DNA from: an archaeon | Lineage (GTDB): Archaea; Nanobdellota; Nanobdellia; Woesearchaeales; GW2011-AR15 | Assembly (NCBI GenBank): GCA_018671515.1 | Contig: JABHHN010000035.1 | Coordinates: forward strand, 1-53,964 | Length of the DNA: 53,964 nucleotides | Reading direction: 5' to 3' | Shown: piece by piece, positions 7,496 to 15,802 of the stretch | Numbering within the stretch: position 1 is the first letter of the stretch | Layout: every line of letters starts with the position of its first letter | Program-made: the position numbers and the translations under genes | The notes under the pieces: model-generated | The model's database searches: none | What the model saw: only the letters and a program-made list of their open reading frames with translations | Told to the model about the DNA's origin: nothing

Positions 7496-7696
7496 CTAAA
7501 ACTTTTTGAACTGAGCAACCATTTCTTGTAAATCTACATGACCCATAAATAAAGCTCTGCAACAGTACCTTTTGAGACCTAGTGTATCAAGAGTTTCTTT
7601 TACATTTCTTTTACGGTCATCTGTTTTTTCAACAAATTCTTCCCATAAATGGCCTACCGGTTTCCCACATGACCAACATCTAACTGGAATTATCAT
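7496..7696 (-). CDS. rpoN: DNA-directed RNA polymerase subunit N (Rpb10 homologue)
   Basis: A 66-residue zinc-binding RNA polymerase subunit. The start MIIPVRCWSCGKPVG carries the CxxCG pair (C7, C10) and RYCCRALFMGHVDL carries the CC pair (C45, C46) that completes the zinc site. The length is normal for the family. It is the last gene of the ribosomal/RNAP string and is separated from uS9 by about 115 bases containing small hairpins. It assembles with subunits D, L and P to nucleate the archaeal polymerase. Confidence 0.95.
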   Translation of the reverse strand: MIIPVRCWSCGKPVGHLWEEFVEKTDDRKRNVKETLDTLGLKRYCCRALFMGHVDLQEMVAQFKKF

Positions 7697-7754
7697 TTTT
7701 TGTTTACCTGTATTATTTTTGTTTTATTAAAAATTCACAATTTTTGATACACTA

Positions 7755-7810
7755 GAAAATTTCAATTTTCTGTGCACTGAAAAACGCAGTTTTTCAATTG
7801 TTCAAAAATC
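7755..7810. other. Cluster of small hairpins between uS9 and RpoN
   Basis: Three AT-rich inverted repeats follow one another: GAAAATTTCAATTTTC (7755-7770), TGAAAAAC/GTTTTTCA (7778-7796) and AAAAATCTTAT/ATAAGATTTTT, the last running into the uS9 stop codon at 7811. They may act as a processing or partial termination signal that sets RpoN expression apart from the ribosomal genes. Confidence 0.4.
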
Positions 7811-8227
7811 TTATCTATAAGATTTTTGTTTTTTACTTCTTGCAGAACCATGTGTATTTGGTTTTCTTGGTTCTTTTCTTCTAACATCAGCAACTAATAA
7901 TTGCCTATCATAATCTGCAAATACTGTCTTTAATTTTGGTGAATGTTCAACAAAAGCTCTAGCAATTGAAAGTCTTGCTGCATCTGCTTGACCATTTATT
8001 CCTCCACCATTAACTGTAACATCAATATCAACTAAACCAGCTACATCTCCAGCTAATAAAAGAGGTTCTTTTATTCTCATCATGTACATTTTTGGTTCAT
8101 ATAAATCTAAAGGAACATTATTAATCTTTACAATACCAGATCCTTTTTTTAGAGTTGCTCTAGCTACTGCACTCTTTCTTTTTCCTGATTTTTGGATAAC
8201 TTTTGATTTTTTACTCAATTTTAGCAC
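7811..8227 (-). CDS. rps9: 30S ribosomal protein uS9
   Basis: 138 residues, normal for an archaeal uS9. Family landmarks are KSGKRKSAVARATLKKGSG near the N-terminus, NGGGINGQADAARLSIARAF in the middle and a C-terminal tail ending KSKKQKSYR, whose terminal Arg contacts P-site tRNA in known ribosomes. The first 17 bases overlap the end of uL13, consistent with tight translational coupling in the operon uS13-uS4-uS11-RpoD-eL18-uL13-uS9-RpoN. Confidence 0.97.
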   Translation of the reverse strand: MLKLSKKSKVIQKSGKRKSAVARATLKKGSGIVKINNVPLDLYEPKMYMMRIKEPLLLAGDVAGLVDIDVTVNGGGINGQADAARLSIARAFVEHSPKLKTVFADYDRQLLVADVRRKEPRKPNTHGSARSKKQKSYR

Positions 8228-8633
8228 CTAATCTTTTGGAAAGTGTCTTAAGATCTATATATTTTAAAACATCCAATTTTTTCATATCTGATTTTTCTAA
8301 AACTAACATTTCTTTATCTTTCAAATCTTCTGGGACTCCTAAGTAACACATTACTCTTCCGAAAGCTTCTTTTCCTCTAGCCTTATCACGTGGTAACATC
8401 CCTCTAATTGTTCTTCTGACCATTCTATCAGGATATCTGTGTATAAAAGGTCCTGTTGAAGGGGTTCCTCTTTCTCTTGATGTCTTATATTTTTCTAAGA
8501 TTTTTTTTTTATCTCCAGAAATAACTGCATTTTCACAATTAACTACACTTACCTTTTCACCATTAAGTGCTTTCTTTGCAACAACTGTTGCCATTCTTCC
8601 CAAAATTTGATTTGTAGCGTCTATTACTATCAT
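8211..8633 (-). CDS. rpl13: 50S ribosomal protein uL13
   Basis: 140 residues. The opening IDATNQILGRMATVVAKKAL and the motif VRRTIRGMLPRDKARGKEAF with the following VYLGVP-like segment (MCYLGVPEDL) are diagnostic. It lies one base after the stop of eL18 and overlaps the start of uS9. It binds 23S rRNA early in large-subunit assembly. The order eL18-uL13-uS9 is the conserved archaeal arrangement. Confidence 0.97.
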   Translation of the reverse strand: MIVIDATNQILGRMATVVAKKALNGEKVSVVNCENAVISGDKKKILEKYKTSRERGTPSTGPFIHRYPDRMVRRTIRGMLPRDKARGKEAFGRVMCYLGVPEDLKDKEMLVLEKSDMKKLDVLKYIDLKTLSKRLGAKIE

Positions 8634-8634
8634 T

Positions 8635-8988
8635 TTAACCCATTACCCTTACTTTTGATCCTTTCGGATTTTTTTTAACAAAGTCCATTATTGACATAGA
8701 TTTTGATCCACTCTTTTTGATCTTATCTTCTGCTCCGTTTGAAAAATTATAAGCTACTACTGTAATCTTCTTATCAAGATTACCCATTCCTAAAACTTTT
8801 CCTGGAACAATAACTACATCATCTTCTTTACAATATCTGCTTAGCTTTGAAAGATTTACTATCCTTCTATTCTTGTTAGGTCCTTCAAGATCTGTTGCGA
8901 CCCTTTTCCAGATTTTTACTTCCTGTTCAATTGAAGTCTTTTTAAGATCTTTTATCAATGATTCTAAATGTTGATTTTTCATTTTCAT
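8635..8988 (-). CDS. rpl18e: 50S ribosomal protein eL18
   Basis: 117 residues, a normal length for archaeal L18e. Recognisable segments are WKRVATDLEGPNKNRRIVNL, DVVIVPGKVLGMGNLDKKIT and the C-terminal GSKVRVMG. The protein is shared by archaea and eukaryotes and absent from bacteria, which supports the archaeal assignment of the window. An alternative start at the second Met (two codons in) is possible. It sits between RpoD (10-base gap) and uL13 (one-base gap). Confidence 0.95.
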   Translation of the reverse strand: MKMKNQHLESLIKDLKKTSIEQEVKIWKRVATDLEGPNKNRRIVNLSKLSRYCKEDDVVIVPGKVLGMGNLDKKITVVAYNFSNGAEDKIKKSGSKSMSIMDFVKKNPKGSKVRVMG

Positions 8989-8998
8989 TACTTTCTAT

Positions 8999-9781
8999 TT
9001 ATTTTACTTTTTTTATTAATTTTCCAAATTCATCTAACTTCTGATTAAGTATATCCATTGATTTTAAGAGTATTTCTTTAGGTTTTAACTGTCCCCAAGA
9101 TTCTACATGAAATAAATAGTTATCATTTTCATATGTAATATCTAATATTTCTTTATTTACTCCTTCACAAGCATCTACTAAATCATTGTTTAATATCATC
9201 TCAGCATCTAATTCTCCTTTTTTATTAAATGCTCCTTGAGGATATAAACTTTTGAATTTATCAAAATCTTTACTTTTATTATTTATTTTTAACTTTGGAT
9301 TAAATCTATAATATATATGTCCTGCTGACCACTTTGCATGTTCCTTTCCTATACCTAGAATTGCAACTGCTTCAAATTCTAATTCCTGATCCTTTAATAA
9401 TTTTACAATCGGAATTTTTGGATATACTGGAACAACTTTTGGATCTGCTGATTTCATATCAGATGCATAAACCATTTTAGGTCCTTTGACTTTTAATTTT
9501 AAAACAAGAGTTGATTTAGCTTTTCTCTCATCAATATCTGTCTGTGATTCAGGTAAATCATATGATTTTAAGTCAGTCACTAAAGGAATCAAACCTAATC
9601 TATGAGCAATTACTTCATCATAAAGTGCTGATGAATTGTTCTTAAAATTTACTTCTTCAATTGCCATAACTGGAACTTCACCTAATGCAACTCTTCTTAA
9701 AGAATTACTATAAGCAGGGGAACTTTTTTCTAATACAAATTCAACTTCATTATCCCCTTTTTTCATCTGTTCAATTTTCAT
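8999..9781 (-). CDS. rpoD: DNA-directed RNA polymerase subunit D (Rpb3/alpha homologue)
   Basis: 260 residues. The alpha-like dimerisation domain is visible: NEVEFVLEKSSPAYSNSLRR near the start and the YDEVIAHRLGLIPL segment, then a middle insert domain and the returning C-terminal helix LKPKEILLKSMDIL. There is only one cysteine (in the VDACEGV segment), so the ferredoxin-like iron-sulphur cluster of some archaeal D subunits is absent. The start is set at the ATG at 9781, which overlaps the uS11 stop by one base (TAATG). A longer reading into uS11 is unlikely. Confidence 0.95.
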   Translation of the reverse strand: MKIEQMKKGDNEVEFVLEKSSPAYSNSLRRVALGEVPVMAIEEVNFKNNSSALYDEVIAHRLGLIPLVTDLKSYDLPESQTDIDERKAKSTLVLKLKVKGPKMVYASDMKSADPKVVPVYPKIPIVKLLKDQELEFEAVAILGIGKEHAKWSAGHIYYRFNPKLKINNKSKDFDKFKSLYPQGAFNKKGELDAEMILNNDLVDACEGVNKEILDITYENDNYLFHVESWGQLKPKEILLKSMDILNQKLDEFGKLIKKVK

Positions 9782-10182
9782 TAAACTCTTCTTCCTCTTC
9801 TTCCACCTTTTTTCCTGCATGTATCATGAGGTAAAGGGGTTACATCATTAATGATTCCAATTCTTAGACCCATTCTTGATAATGATCTTATAGCTGCCTG
9901 AGCTCCAGGTCCAGGATTATTTGGTCCATTCTGACCTCCAGGTGCTTTAATATTAACATGAACTCCAGTAATTCCTTTTTCTATAGCTATTTCTGAAACT
10001 TTTTTTGCTGCTGCCATTGCGGCAGTTGGAGAACTCTCCAATCTATCAGCTTTTACAATCTGTCCACCACTTGAAACAGCAATTGTCTCACTTCCAGTTA
10101 TATCTGTAATATGAATTATTGTATTATTATATGAAGCATAAATGTGACAAATACCCCATTTCATAGGTCTTCTTTGCATCAT
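9781..10182 (-). CDS. rps11: 30S ribosomal protein uS11
   Basis: 133 residues. The core [20 protein letters not shown], the [18 protein letters not shown] helix and the C-terminal [20 protein letters not shown] are standard archaeal uS11. It begins with two adjacent Met codons; the uS4 stop codon overlaps the start as ATGA, so translation is coupled. It forms part of the platform of the small subunit with eS1/eS26-region proteins. Confidence 0.97.
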   Translation of the reverse strand: MMQRRPMKWGICHIYASYNNTIIHITDITGSETIAVSSGGQIVKADRLESSPTAAMAAAKKVSEIAIEKGITGVHVNIKAPGGQNGPNNPGPGAQAAIRSLSRMGLRIGIINDVTPLPHDTCRKKGGRRGRRV

Positions 10183-10952
10183 TTTTTATCACCTGCATCA
10201 GCTTTTTTCTCTTCTTTTACTTCTTCAGGTTTTTCTTTTCCAACTGATTCAAGTACTTCTTCAATTTTTTCAACTTCTTCAACAACTACTTCTTTGCCTT
10301 TTGCTACTTCTGTATCTTCAAGTGTTATATCTTCATCTAATTCTTGAATTTTTGCTTTATTATCTTTAACTTTAGCTTTTTTCTCTTCAGCAATTCTTTT
10401 TTTCTTTATTACTGGGCTATTTGCAAGTTCAGTTCCACCCATTGGAAATCTTTCTGGATGATCTTCACTCTTAAAAGCTGATGAATCTGAAAATAATATT
10501 GTTCCTTCTTCATTTATTGACACTATGTATGAAGGTGAAGTTATTTTTGTACCATTAACTGTAATATGTTCATGTGTAATAAGCTGTCTTGCCTGTTTGA
10601 CAGATCTTGCTAATTTTTTCTTAAAAACTAATGTCTGAAGTCTTCTATCACAAACATCAGTTAAAGTCAATCCCAAAATATCATCTAATGTACTATCAAT
10701 TCCAACCAATCCAATTGATTTTACTTTTTCCATAAGCTGTTTTTCTTCAATTTCAGCCTGAACATCCATTCTTGGTACTAAATTTTTAACTTGTCTTTTG
10801 AATCTTTTTAGTTGAGAATTCATCTTCCAAATTTCTTTCTTATTCTTCATACCATATTCTTTAAGTAATATCTTTTCTTCATCAATTCTTTCTCTCTGCC
10901 AAGGATGGTTTGGCGTTGAATATTTTCTGCTTATTCTTTTTGGATCTCCCAT
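10179..10952 (-). CDS. rps4: 30S ribosomal protein uS4 with acidic C-terminal extension
   Basis: 257 residues, clearly longer than the roughly 180 usual for archaeal uS4. The N-terminal two thirds is normal: [17 protein letters not shown], then the S4 RNA-binding domain with [20 protein letters not shown] and [20 protein letters not shown]. After about residue 190 comes a highly charged tail rich in Glu, Lys and Val (for example [16 protein letters not shown]). Such tails occur in several DPANN ribosomal proteins and have no assigned role. It overlaps the start of uS11 and follows uS13 by 17 bases. Confidence 0.95.
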   Translation of the reverse strand: MGDPKRISRKYSTPNHPWQRERIDEEKILLKEYGMKNKKEIWKMNSQLKRFKRQVKNLVPRMDVQAEIEEKQLMEKVKSIGLVGIDSTLDDILGLTLTDVCDRRLQTLVFKKKLARSVKQARQLITHEHITVNGTKITSPSYIVSINEEGTILFSDSSAFKSEDHPERFPMGGTELANSPVIKKKRIAEEKKAKVKDNKAKIQELDEDITLEDTEVAKGKEVVVEEVEKIEEVLESVGKEKPEEVKEEKKADAGDKK

Positions 10953-10969
10953 GATAATAACCTATTTAT

Positions 10970-11446
10970 TTATACTCTACCAGCTTTAGCGCCCTTTTTT
11001 TTCTGGACTCCTACAGCTTTTCCTTTATTTTTTCTAAAATTGGATTTTGTTCTCTGACCTCTTACTGGTAAACCTCTTGAGTGTCTCAATCCTCTATTTG
11101 ATTTTACTTTCATTAATTTTCTAACATCATTTTCTTTTGAAAACTTTAATTTTCCGCCAGTCAAATGTTTTGATACACCATCAAAAATATCTTTTCTTTT
11201 ATTTAACATCCAATCAGGGATATCATATTTATCAGGATTGTTTATAACATCTTCAATCATATCAATCTGTGTTTGATCAAGTGAACCTGCTTTTTTTGAA
11301 CCTTCAACTTTTGCAAGATTACAAACCATATTAGAAAAAATAATTCCTATTCCTTTAATTTTAGTTAGAGCCAAATTTATTGACTTCTCTCCTTTTAAAT
11401 CAGTATTCTGAATCCTTATGATATATTTTAATTTTTCTTCTGCCAT
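10970..11446 (-). CDS. rps13: 30S ribosomal protein uS13
   Basis: 158 residues from the ATG at 11446 (MAEEKLKYIIRIQNTDLKG), the usual beginning of archaeal uS13. An in-frame ATG at 11506 would add 20 residues that do not look like the family. Landmarks are NLALTKIKGIGIIFSNMVC, RGLRHSRGLPVRGQRTKSN and the basic tail. It is the first gene of the ribosomal/RNAP operon. A TTTATAAA box lies at about 11553-11563 and the inferred 5' leader of roughly 85 nt contains a CCCGAG/CTCGGG stem. Confidence 0.95.
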   Translation of the reverse strand: MAEEKLKYIIRIQNTDLKGEKSINLALTKIKGIGIIFSNMVCNLAKVEGSKKAGSLDQTQIDMIEDVINNPDKYDIPDWMLNKRKDIFDGVSKHLTGGKLKFSKENDVRKLMKVKSNRGLRHSRGLPVRGQRTKSNFRKNKGKAVGVQKKKGAKAGRV

Positions 11447-11466
11447 TTTATCACTTTTTAATATGT

Positions 11467-11525
11467 CCCGAGAATTAAGCGTTAACTTAACCCTCATATC
11501 GCCCATATCATAATATGAACTCGGG
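11467..11525 (-). promoter_or_regulatory. Possible structured 5' leader of the ribosomal operon
   Basis: CCCGAG (11467-11472) and CTCGGG (11520-11525) are perfect complements bracketing about 47 bases, inside which TTAAG and CTTAA form a second small stem. On the minus strand this lies between the inferred transcription start (near 11531, about 26 nt from a TATA box at 11553-11563) and the uS13 start codon. It could be an autoregulatory ribosomal-protein leader; only the six-base GC-rich stem is directly visible. Confidence 0.35.
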
Positions 11526-11552
11526 TAAACTATCTGCTTGGAAATTCAAGGC

Positions 11553-11563
11553 ATTTATAAAGA
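11553..11563 (-). promoter_or_regulatory. TATA box of the ribosomal/RNAP operon
   Basis: Read on the minus strand the sequence is CTTTATAAATG, a good archaeal TATA box. It is the only such box between the MscS gene and uS13 and lies about 110 nt before the uS13 start, leaving a leader RNA of about 85 nt. Confidence 0.5.
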
Positions 11564-11600
11564 TTATGGGTATTAAAGCATTTTTAGTAATTAAAAAAAA

Positions 11601-12710
11601 TTATTTTTTAGAATTCAATTGATTATTAATATATAATTCCTGAGTAGGATATGGAATTTTTATATTCTCTTTTTTAAATATCTTATGAATCTTTTTAATT
11701 ATAAAATGTGTATGACGACCCTTTAACGCAGGATTTTTTGTCCAAAATGAAAATTGTAAATTAATTCCAAAATCACCAAATGTCCTATATCTTACTTTTG
11801 CAGGTGGATTCTTCTCTATGTATTCTTCATTTTTTGCTAAATCCATTAAAACTTTTTCCACTTTCTCTAAATCAGAATCGTAACTAACTCCAACATCTAT
11901 CCTAACACGAAGTTTAGGCAAAATTCCTGTTTGATTAATAACCTTTGATGAAGCCATTACTGAATTTGGAATAGTAATAAAAACATCATCTCTTGTCTTA
12001 ATTTTAGTTGATCTCAAGCCTATATCAACAACTTCTCCCCTCTCATTGTCAATAACAACATAATCACCTATTTCATATGGTTTGTCAAAAAAAATAGCTA
12101 AGCCACCAAAAATATTTGAGATTGTGTCTTTTGCCGCAAAGGCTACAGCTAAACCGAGAACACCAGCTGAAGCAAGCAGAGGTGCTAAATTAATATCCCA
12201 TACTGAAAAAAACACAAAGAAATAAATTGCAAACCCTACAATTTTTAGCATTCTCTCAAAAAAAGGAAATACTCTCTTATCAAAAGCCTTAATTCTTCTT
12301 TTATCCTTAACTGATTCTCTAGTCCCATGAATAATAATCATTATTATCTTGATTGTTAAGATAAATATTATATACATTATTATTGTAATGAAAATTCTAG
12401 AATAAGCTAATCCAATTAAATCATCTAAATGTATTATATACCCAGAGAGAAAAACACCAACAATAATTACAAAAAATAACATAGGTTTTTGCGCAGTCTC
12501 AATAATTTTATCATCAATATCTGTCTTTGTTCCCTTAACAAGAGAAGAAAGAATTTTTGTAAATACATATCTTATTACAAATGATGCTATAAAAAATATT
12601 GCAAAAACTATCAATGCATTAATATATAGATTAGTTACACCTATAAAATCAAATTTATCTACTAAAGTATCTAAAATAATATTTGGATCTATTGTGCTAT
12701 TCCCTACCAT
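11601..12710 (-). CDS. MscS-family mechanosensitive channel
   Basis: A 369-residue membrane protein. Four to five hydrophobic segments in the first 190 residues are followed by the pore helix region LAPLLASAGVLGLAVAFAAK (Gly/Ala-rich TM3) and the Sm-like beta domain with FFDKPYEIGDYVVIDNERGE and VVDIGLRSTKIKTRDDVFIT. The C-terminal alpha/beta domain ends with the MscS-like IPYPTQELYI. It relieves osmotic stress by passing ions at high membrane tension. It is divergent from nothing obvious and probably monocistronic. Confidence 0.9.
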   Translation of the reverse strand: MVGNSTIDPNIILDTLVDKFDFIGVTNLYINALIVFAIFFIASFVIRYVFTKILSSLVKGTKTDIDDKIIETAQKPMLFFVIIVGVFLSGYIIHLDDLIGLAYSRIFITIIMYIIFILTIKIIMIIIHGTRESVKDKRRIKAFDKRVFPFFERMLKIVGFAIYFFVFFSVWDINLAPLLASAGVLGLAVAFAAKDTISNIFGGLAIFFDKPYEIGDYVVIDNERGEVVDIGLRSTKIKTRDDVFITIPNSVMASSKVINQTGILPKLRVRIDVGVSYDSDLEKVEKVLMDLAKNEEYIEKNPPAKVRYRTFGDFGINLQFSFWTKNPALKGRHTHFIIKKIHKIFKKENIKIPYPTQELYINNQLNSKK

Positions 12711-12766
12711 AATAAAATGTTAATTGAGAAATGTATAAAAAATTTGTCAAAAATCCAAAAAATAAT

Positions 12767-13630
12767 TTATTCAATTTGTTCAAGAATTCTAAAAAAATTA
12801 CTATTAAGTTCTTCAAATGTAAAAGGTTTTAATGGCTGATGATACGGTAAATAAAATTTCTCAACCTTCATATTCTCAAACATTTTTTTCAATATATTCT
12901 TTGTAATTTCATAATCAAGTAAAGAATCATGTACTGACATACCAAAATAAAGTTTATTTTTAAATGTGCAATTTTCAACTTTAAACCTAATATCCAAGAT
13001 TTCATTCAATTGATATGTAAAAACATCTAATGTAGAATCTTTAAAATTTAATAGATTTTCTCTAAAACCATCTAATTTATCAATATTTCCAACATTTCTT
13101 AATATCAATTCTATTAAATTTACTGTTTTTTTATTATGCATAATATTCAAAATCAATTTTTTAATCTGCTTTCTTTTTAGCATTTTTGCAATAATTTTTA
13201 AAGTATTAAATTGTGATTTTGAATATAATAATGATTTATAAGATACATATGGAGAGAACAATATAACACTATCAATTCTCTCTTTTAATCTAATTAATGT
13301 TTTTATTGTAAGTAATCCACCGAATGAAAAACCCATAATATTAAATCTTTTATAACCAAGATAATCAACAAAATCTCCTACTGTTTCTGCAACAAATTCA
13401 CTTCTATATTCATTTTTAAATTTTATAGATTTCCCATGACCTGGAAGCTCAAAAAAATAGACTGTAAATCTTTGTGCCATAAACTGAACCAATGTTAACC
13501 AATTTTTAATTTCAGAAACAGTTGCAGGAACCAGAATCAAAGGTGGACCCTGACCACATTTCAAATAATGTAGTCTTGTTAAAGGAAGATCTGCAAAATG
13601 GTATGTCTCTTTTGGTGGTAAATTTACCAT
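12767..13630 (-). CDS. Alpha/beta-hydrolase fold protein
   Basis: 287 residues. The fold is recognised from LKCGQGPPLILVPATVSEIK near the N-terminus, FFELPGHGKS, and the nucleophile elbow GFSFGG (Ser near residue 101). The C-terminal HQPLKPFTFEELN could supply the catalytic His. A central acidic residue is not clearly assigned. The substrate is unknown; related sequences include esterases and haloperoxidase-like enzymes. There is no signal peptide, so it is cytoplasmic. Confidence 0.75.
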   Translation of the reverse strand: MVNLPPKETYHFADLPLTRLHYLKCGQGPPLILVPATVSEIKNWLTLVQFMAQRFTVYFFELPGHGKSIKFKNEYRSEFVAETVGDFVDYLGYKRFNIMGFSFGGLLTIKTLIRLKERIDSVILFSPYVSYKSLLYSKSQFNTLKIIAKMLKRKQIKKLILNIMHNKKTVNLIELILRNVGNIDKLDGFRENLLNFKDSTLDVFTYQLNEILDIRFKVENCTFKNKLYFGMSVHDSLLDYEITKNILKKMFENMKVEKFYLPYHQPLKPFTFEELNSNFFRILEQIE

Positions 13631-13725
13631 TAAAATATAAATTAAAAATAAAGTTATAAATTTTTCCTGTAATAAAAACTAAATTTTATAAATAATTTGG
13701 ATTTTCACATAAGATAATTAGACAT

Positions 13726-13818
13726 GGCTGCGGTAGTTCAATGGTAGAATCCAGGACTGTGGAAACTAAAAACGGTTTCGGAAATCCTGGGACGCGAGTT
13801 CGATTCCCGCCTGCGGCC
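13726..13818 (+). tRNA. tRNA-His (GTG) with a 21-nt intron
   Basis: Folded by hand. G-1 is at 13726 and the acceptor stem is 13727-13733 with 13811-13817; C73 is at 13818, the G-1:C73 pair typical of tRNA-His. The D arm is at 13736-13750, the anticodon stem CAGGA/TCCTG and the anticodon GTG at 13759-13761. Position 37 is 13762, and 13763-13783 is an intron between 37 and 38, the standard archaeal site; GAAAC/GGTTTC-type pairing around it suits a bulge-helix-bulge. The T arm is 13794-13810. CCA is not encoded. A TTTTATAAATAAT box lies about 38 nt upstream. Confidence 0.9.
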
Positions 13819-13946
13819 CTTTTTAAAAACAAAAGTCCACGAGTGAGAGTTCGATAACGTGCGAACAAGGTGAGCAGTTTTCCGAACGAATAGTGAGGAT
13901 AACGGGAGAGCGTAGCGAACAGTTATACGAGTGAACAATGAGTATA

Positions 13947-13962
13947 CCCGCCTGCGGCCCTT
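13947..13962 (+). repeat. Direct repeat of the tRNA-His 3' end
   Basis: CCCGCCTGCGGCCCTT here is identical to 13806-13821, the T-stem/acceptor 3' end of tRNA-His plus two bases. The copies are 141 bp apart. A weaker third copy (CCGCCCATGGTCCTT) begins near 14028. Between the first two copies lies a relatively G-rich 125-bp stretch unlike its surroundings. Integrated elements commonly leave such duplicated tRNA 3' ends as attL/attR. Confidence 0.6.
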
Positions 13963-14439
13963 CTTTTACTTTTTTAAGAATTCTATTACAAGAGAGCATA
14001 ACAAATAGTTTAAGAAACAACATTGACTTAATCCGCCCATGGTCCTTCTTTTTTTAATTAAATAAAAAAATCTGACCACAAATTTAATATTTTAATATGA
14101 TCTTTTTACTATCGTAAAGAATTTACATTTTGTAAATTCTTTTATGTATCACGGAAATCCTAAAACACTTCGCTACCTCGCACTAAAGTACGAGGTGTGC
14201 TCGCTCGTGTTCTCAAGACGGATTTCCTGAATGTCAAAGGTAGACATTCATCCTCCAACTAAAGTAAGAGGTTTTCTGTCGACTTCAACATAAGCAAATG
14301 TAAACCACTTGCTAAATTAGTTATACAAAATTTGCACATTTAAAATAAACCAAAATTAATAAATTAATATAATACACACACTAAATAAAGCATCTCACGA
14401 AAGAAATCTTTATATACAATAAAGATAATTTATTTTAGC
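13963..14439. other. Gene-free stretch with strong hairpins
   Basis: No credible coding region is seen. It contains a partial third tRNA-end copy (near 14028-14042), a 12-bp AT stem AAAGAATTTACA/TGTAAATTCTTT (14116-14142) whose 5' flank recurs near 50050, a long compound hairpin (14153-14227) and a short hairpin GAATGTC/GACATTC (14229-14249). The last 40 bases are the TATA region of the following gene (CTTTATATA at about 14409). Confidence 0.5.
14153..14227. other. Long compound hairpin, possible structured RNA or repeat
   Basis: GGAAATCC (14153-14160) pairs with GGATTTCC (14220-14227); inside it AACAC pairs with GTGTT and ACCTCG with CGAGGT around a small loop. The arms are interrupted by short unpaired bits (CTTCGCT, GCTCGCTC). 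The GC content of the stem is higher than the surrounding sequence. It may be a transcribed RNA structure or a small mobile palindrome. No family is recognised. Confidence 0.35.
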
Positions 14440-15105
14440 ATGGGAATTGTTATCAATACAAAAAAATTCATACTCGTTTCAATTTTTATGATATTTGTTG
14501 TTGGTTCCCTACATATTTACTTCAATATTTTATCCCCTACTTTTGTAAAAAAAACACATCTCGAAAAACCATTTATTCCTGAAAATATCGACGAATACAA
14601 AATATTCAAAGAAGGTGAAGAAATAATAACTGATGAACATATTGAATTCTTAACAAATGAAATAGGAGCATATAAATTGCACAGTGACCCAATAACAAAA
14701 GAACCTCCTGAAATGGAATTTAGAATAACCGATACTAACCAGATATTTACTATTAAAATTGTTGATGGAAAACCAAAATCTACTCCTGGCGAAGCAGATA
14801 ATCCTGATATTAAAATATACGGAAAGCAAATAATCATTTTAGAAATATTATCTTCTGATGATTTAAATTCAAAAATAGTAGAAAAGGCAGAAAGTCAAGA
14901 AATTGGACTAAATGTATTAGCTGATGAAAAAACTCTTGCATTAAAAGGATATAAGGCAATATATGACGCATTTACAAAAAATAATCAAATAACAGGAAAC
15001 GTTGTTGAAAAAATTAAACCAGGTCCTTATCACACGTGGACTAAAACAATTCTATTATTGTATGCATTAATATTTATAGAAATAGCTTTTGTAAAAAAAT
15101 TATAA
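14440..15105 (+). CDS. Membrane-anchored protein with SCP2-like central region
   Basis: 221 residues. A hydrophobic helix at about 9-29 and another at the C-terminus (about 203-218) flank an extracytoplasmic region. Its middle contains FTIKIVDGKPKSTPG, then EADNPDIKI, closely resembling the dGk-x-x-x-pG-x-a-x-pD signature of SCP2 sterol-carrier-like domains. That domain match is by eye. CTTTATATA about 27 nt upstream of the ATG indicates a leaderless transcript. It is monocistronic and convergent with the next gene. Confidence 0.5.
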   Translation: MGIVINTKKFILVSIFMIFVVGSLHIYFNILSPTFVKKTHLEKPFIPENIDEYKIFKEGEEIITDEHIEFLTNEIGAYKLHSDPITKEPPEMEFRITDTNQIFTIKIVDGKPKSTPGEADNPDIKIYGKQIIILEILSSDDLNSKIVEKAESQEIGLNVLADEKTLALKGYKAIYDAFTKNNQITGNVVEKIKPGPYHTWTKTILLLYALIFIEIAFVKKL

Positions 15106-15131
15106 ATAAAAAATAATAATAAAATCTTATC

Positions 15132-15662
15132 TTAAGATTTAATCAAACCATATTTTTTTAGAATCTGTTTATAATTATCATAATCCTCTGAAGCTTTAAA
15201 ATCTGCAATATCATCAGAACTAAGTCTCTTTAACCACTTATTCTGAATCTTCAAAGCTTCTTTTAAATCTTTAGGAACTCCACCTTTTTTTTCCTCTTCA
15301 ATATGAGCTTCTACATATTCATCTTCATCAATGTTCTCATTTACTTCTGGAAGGAAAAATGAAAATAATTTATCAAAAAAACCTTTTTTTTGAGTAGCAA
15401 CAATTTCTTCTTCTTCAAATTCTTCAAATTCTTTATCCATCTCTTCTACTACTTCATCTTTTACTCCTATATCTACTTCTTCTTCAATTATTTCTCCTTT
15501 TTTTCCAGTATAGAAATATTTTATTATTCTTTGATAGAATGGAATTCTGGTTTCTGTAAATTCTTCTGAATCTTCATCTACGTATTCAACTTTTTCCTTT
15601 TTTCTTTTTGGTTTTATTCTTGATTTTGGTCTATCTACTCTATCTGAAAGATAATTATCCAT
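15132..15662 (-). CDS. Highly charged protein of unknown function
   Basis: 176 residues with no membrane segment or recognised domain. The N-terminus is basic (RVDRPKSRIKPKRKKEKVEY), the middle is strongly acidic (EEEVDIGVKDEVVEEMDKEF and following), and the C-terminus looks folded and helical (LKEALKIQNKWLKRLSSDDI). Composition suggests a partly disordered cytoplasmic protein. It stands alone between a convergent and a divergent neighbour. Confidence 0.55.
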   Translation of the reverse strand: MDNYLSDRVDRPKSRIKPKRKKEKVEYVDEDSEEFTETRIPFYQRIIKYFYTGKKGEIIEEEVDIGVKDEVVEEMDKEFEEFEEEEIVATQKKGFFDKLFSFFLPEVNENIDEDEYVEAHIEEEKKGGVPKDLKEALKIQNKWLKRLSSDDIADFKASEDYDNYKQILKKYGLIKS

Positions 15663-15802
15663 TTCCCTATTGAAAGCGCTTCCTACGATTTTGTTTCACC
15701 CACTTGTATTAAATATTATAATTAATAATTAAAAAGTATATATATGTTTTGTTTTAAAAAAACAAAAAACAAAATTTATATACTTCTCTCACTAATATTA
15801 TT

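Noticed and set aside
11447-11506. A 20-residue N-terminal extension of uS13
   Set aside because: The extension does not match archaeal uS13 starts, and the inner ATG begins the conserved family sequence.
13822-13946. A second, degenerate tRNA between the two tRNA-His 3' ends
   Set aside because: Only the terminal 16 bases match; no D arm or anticodon arm can be drawn from the intervening sequence.
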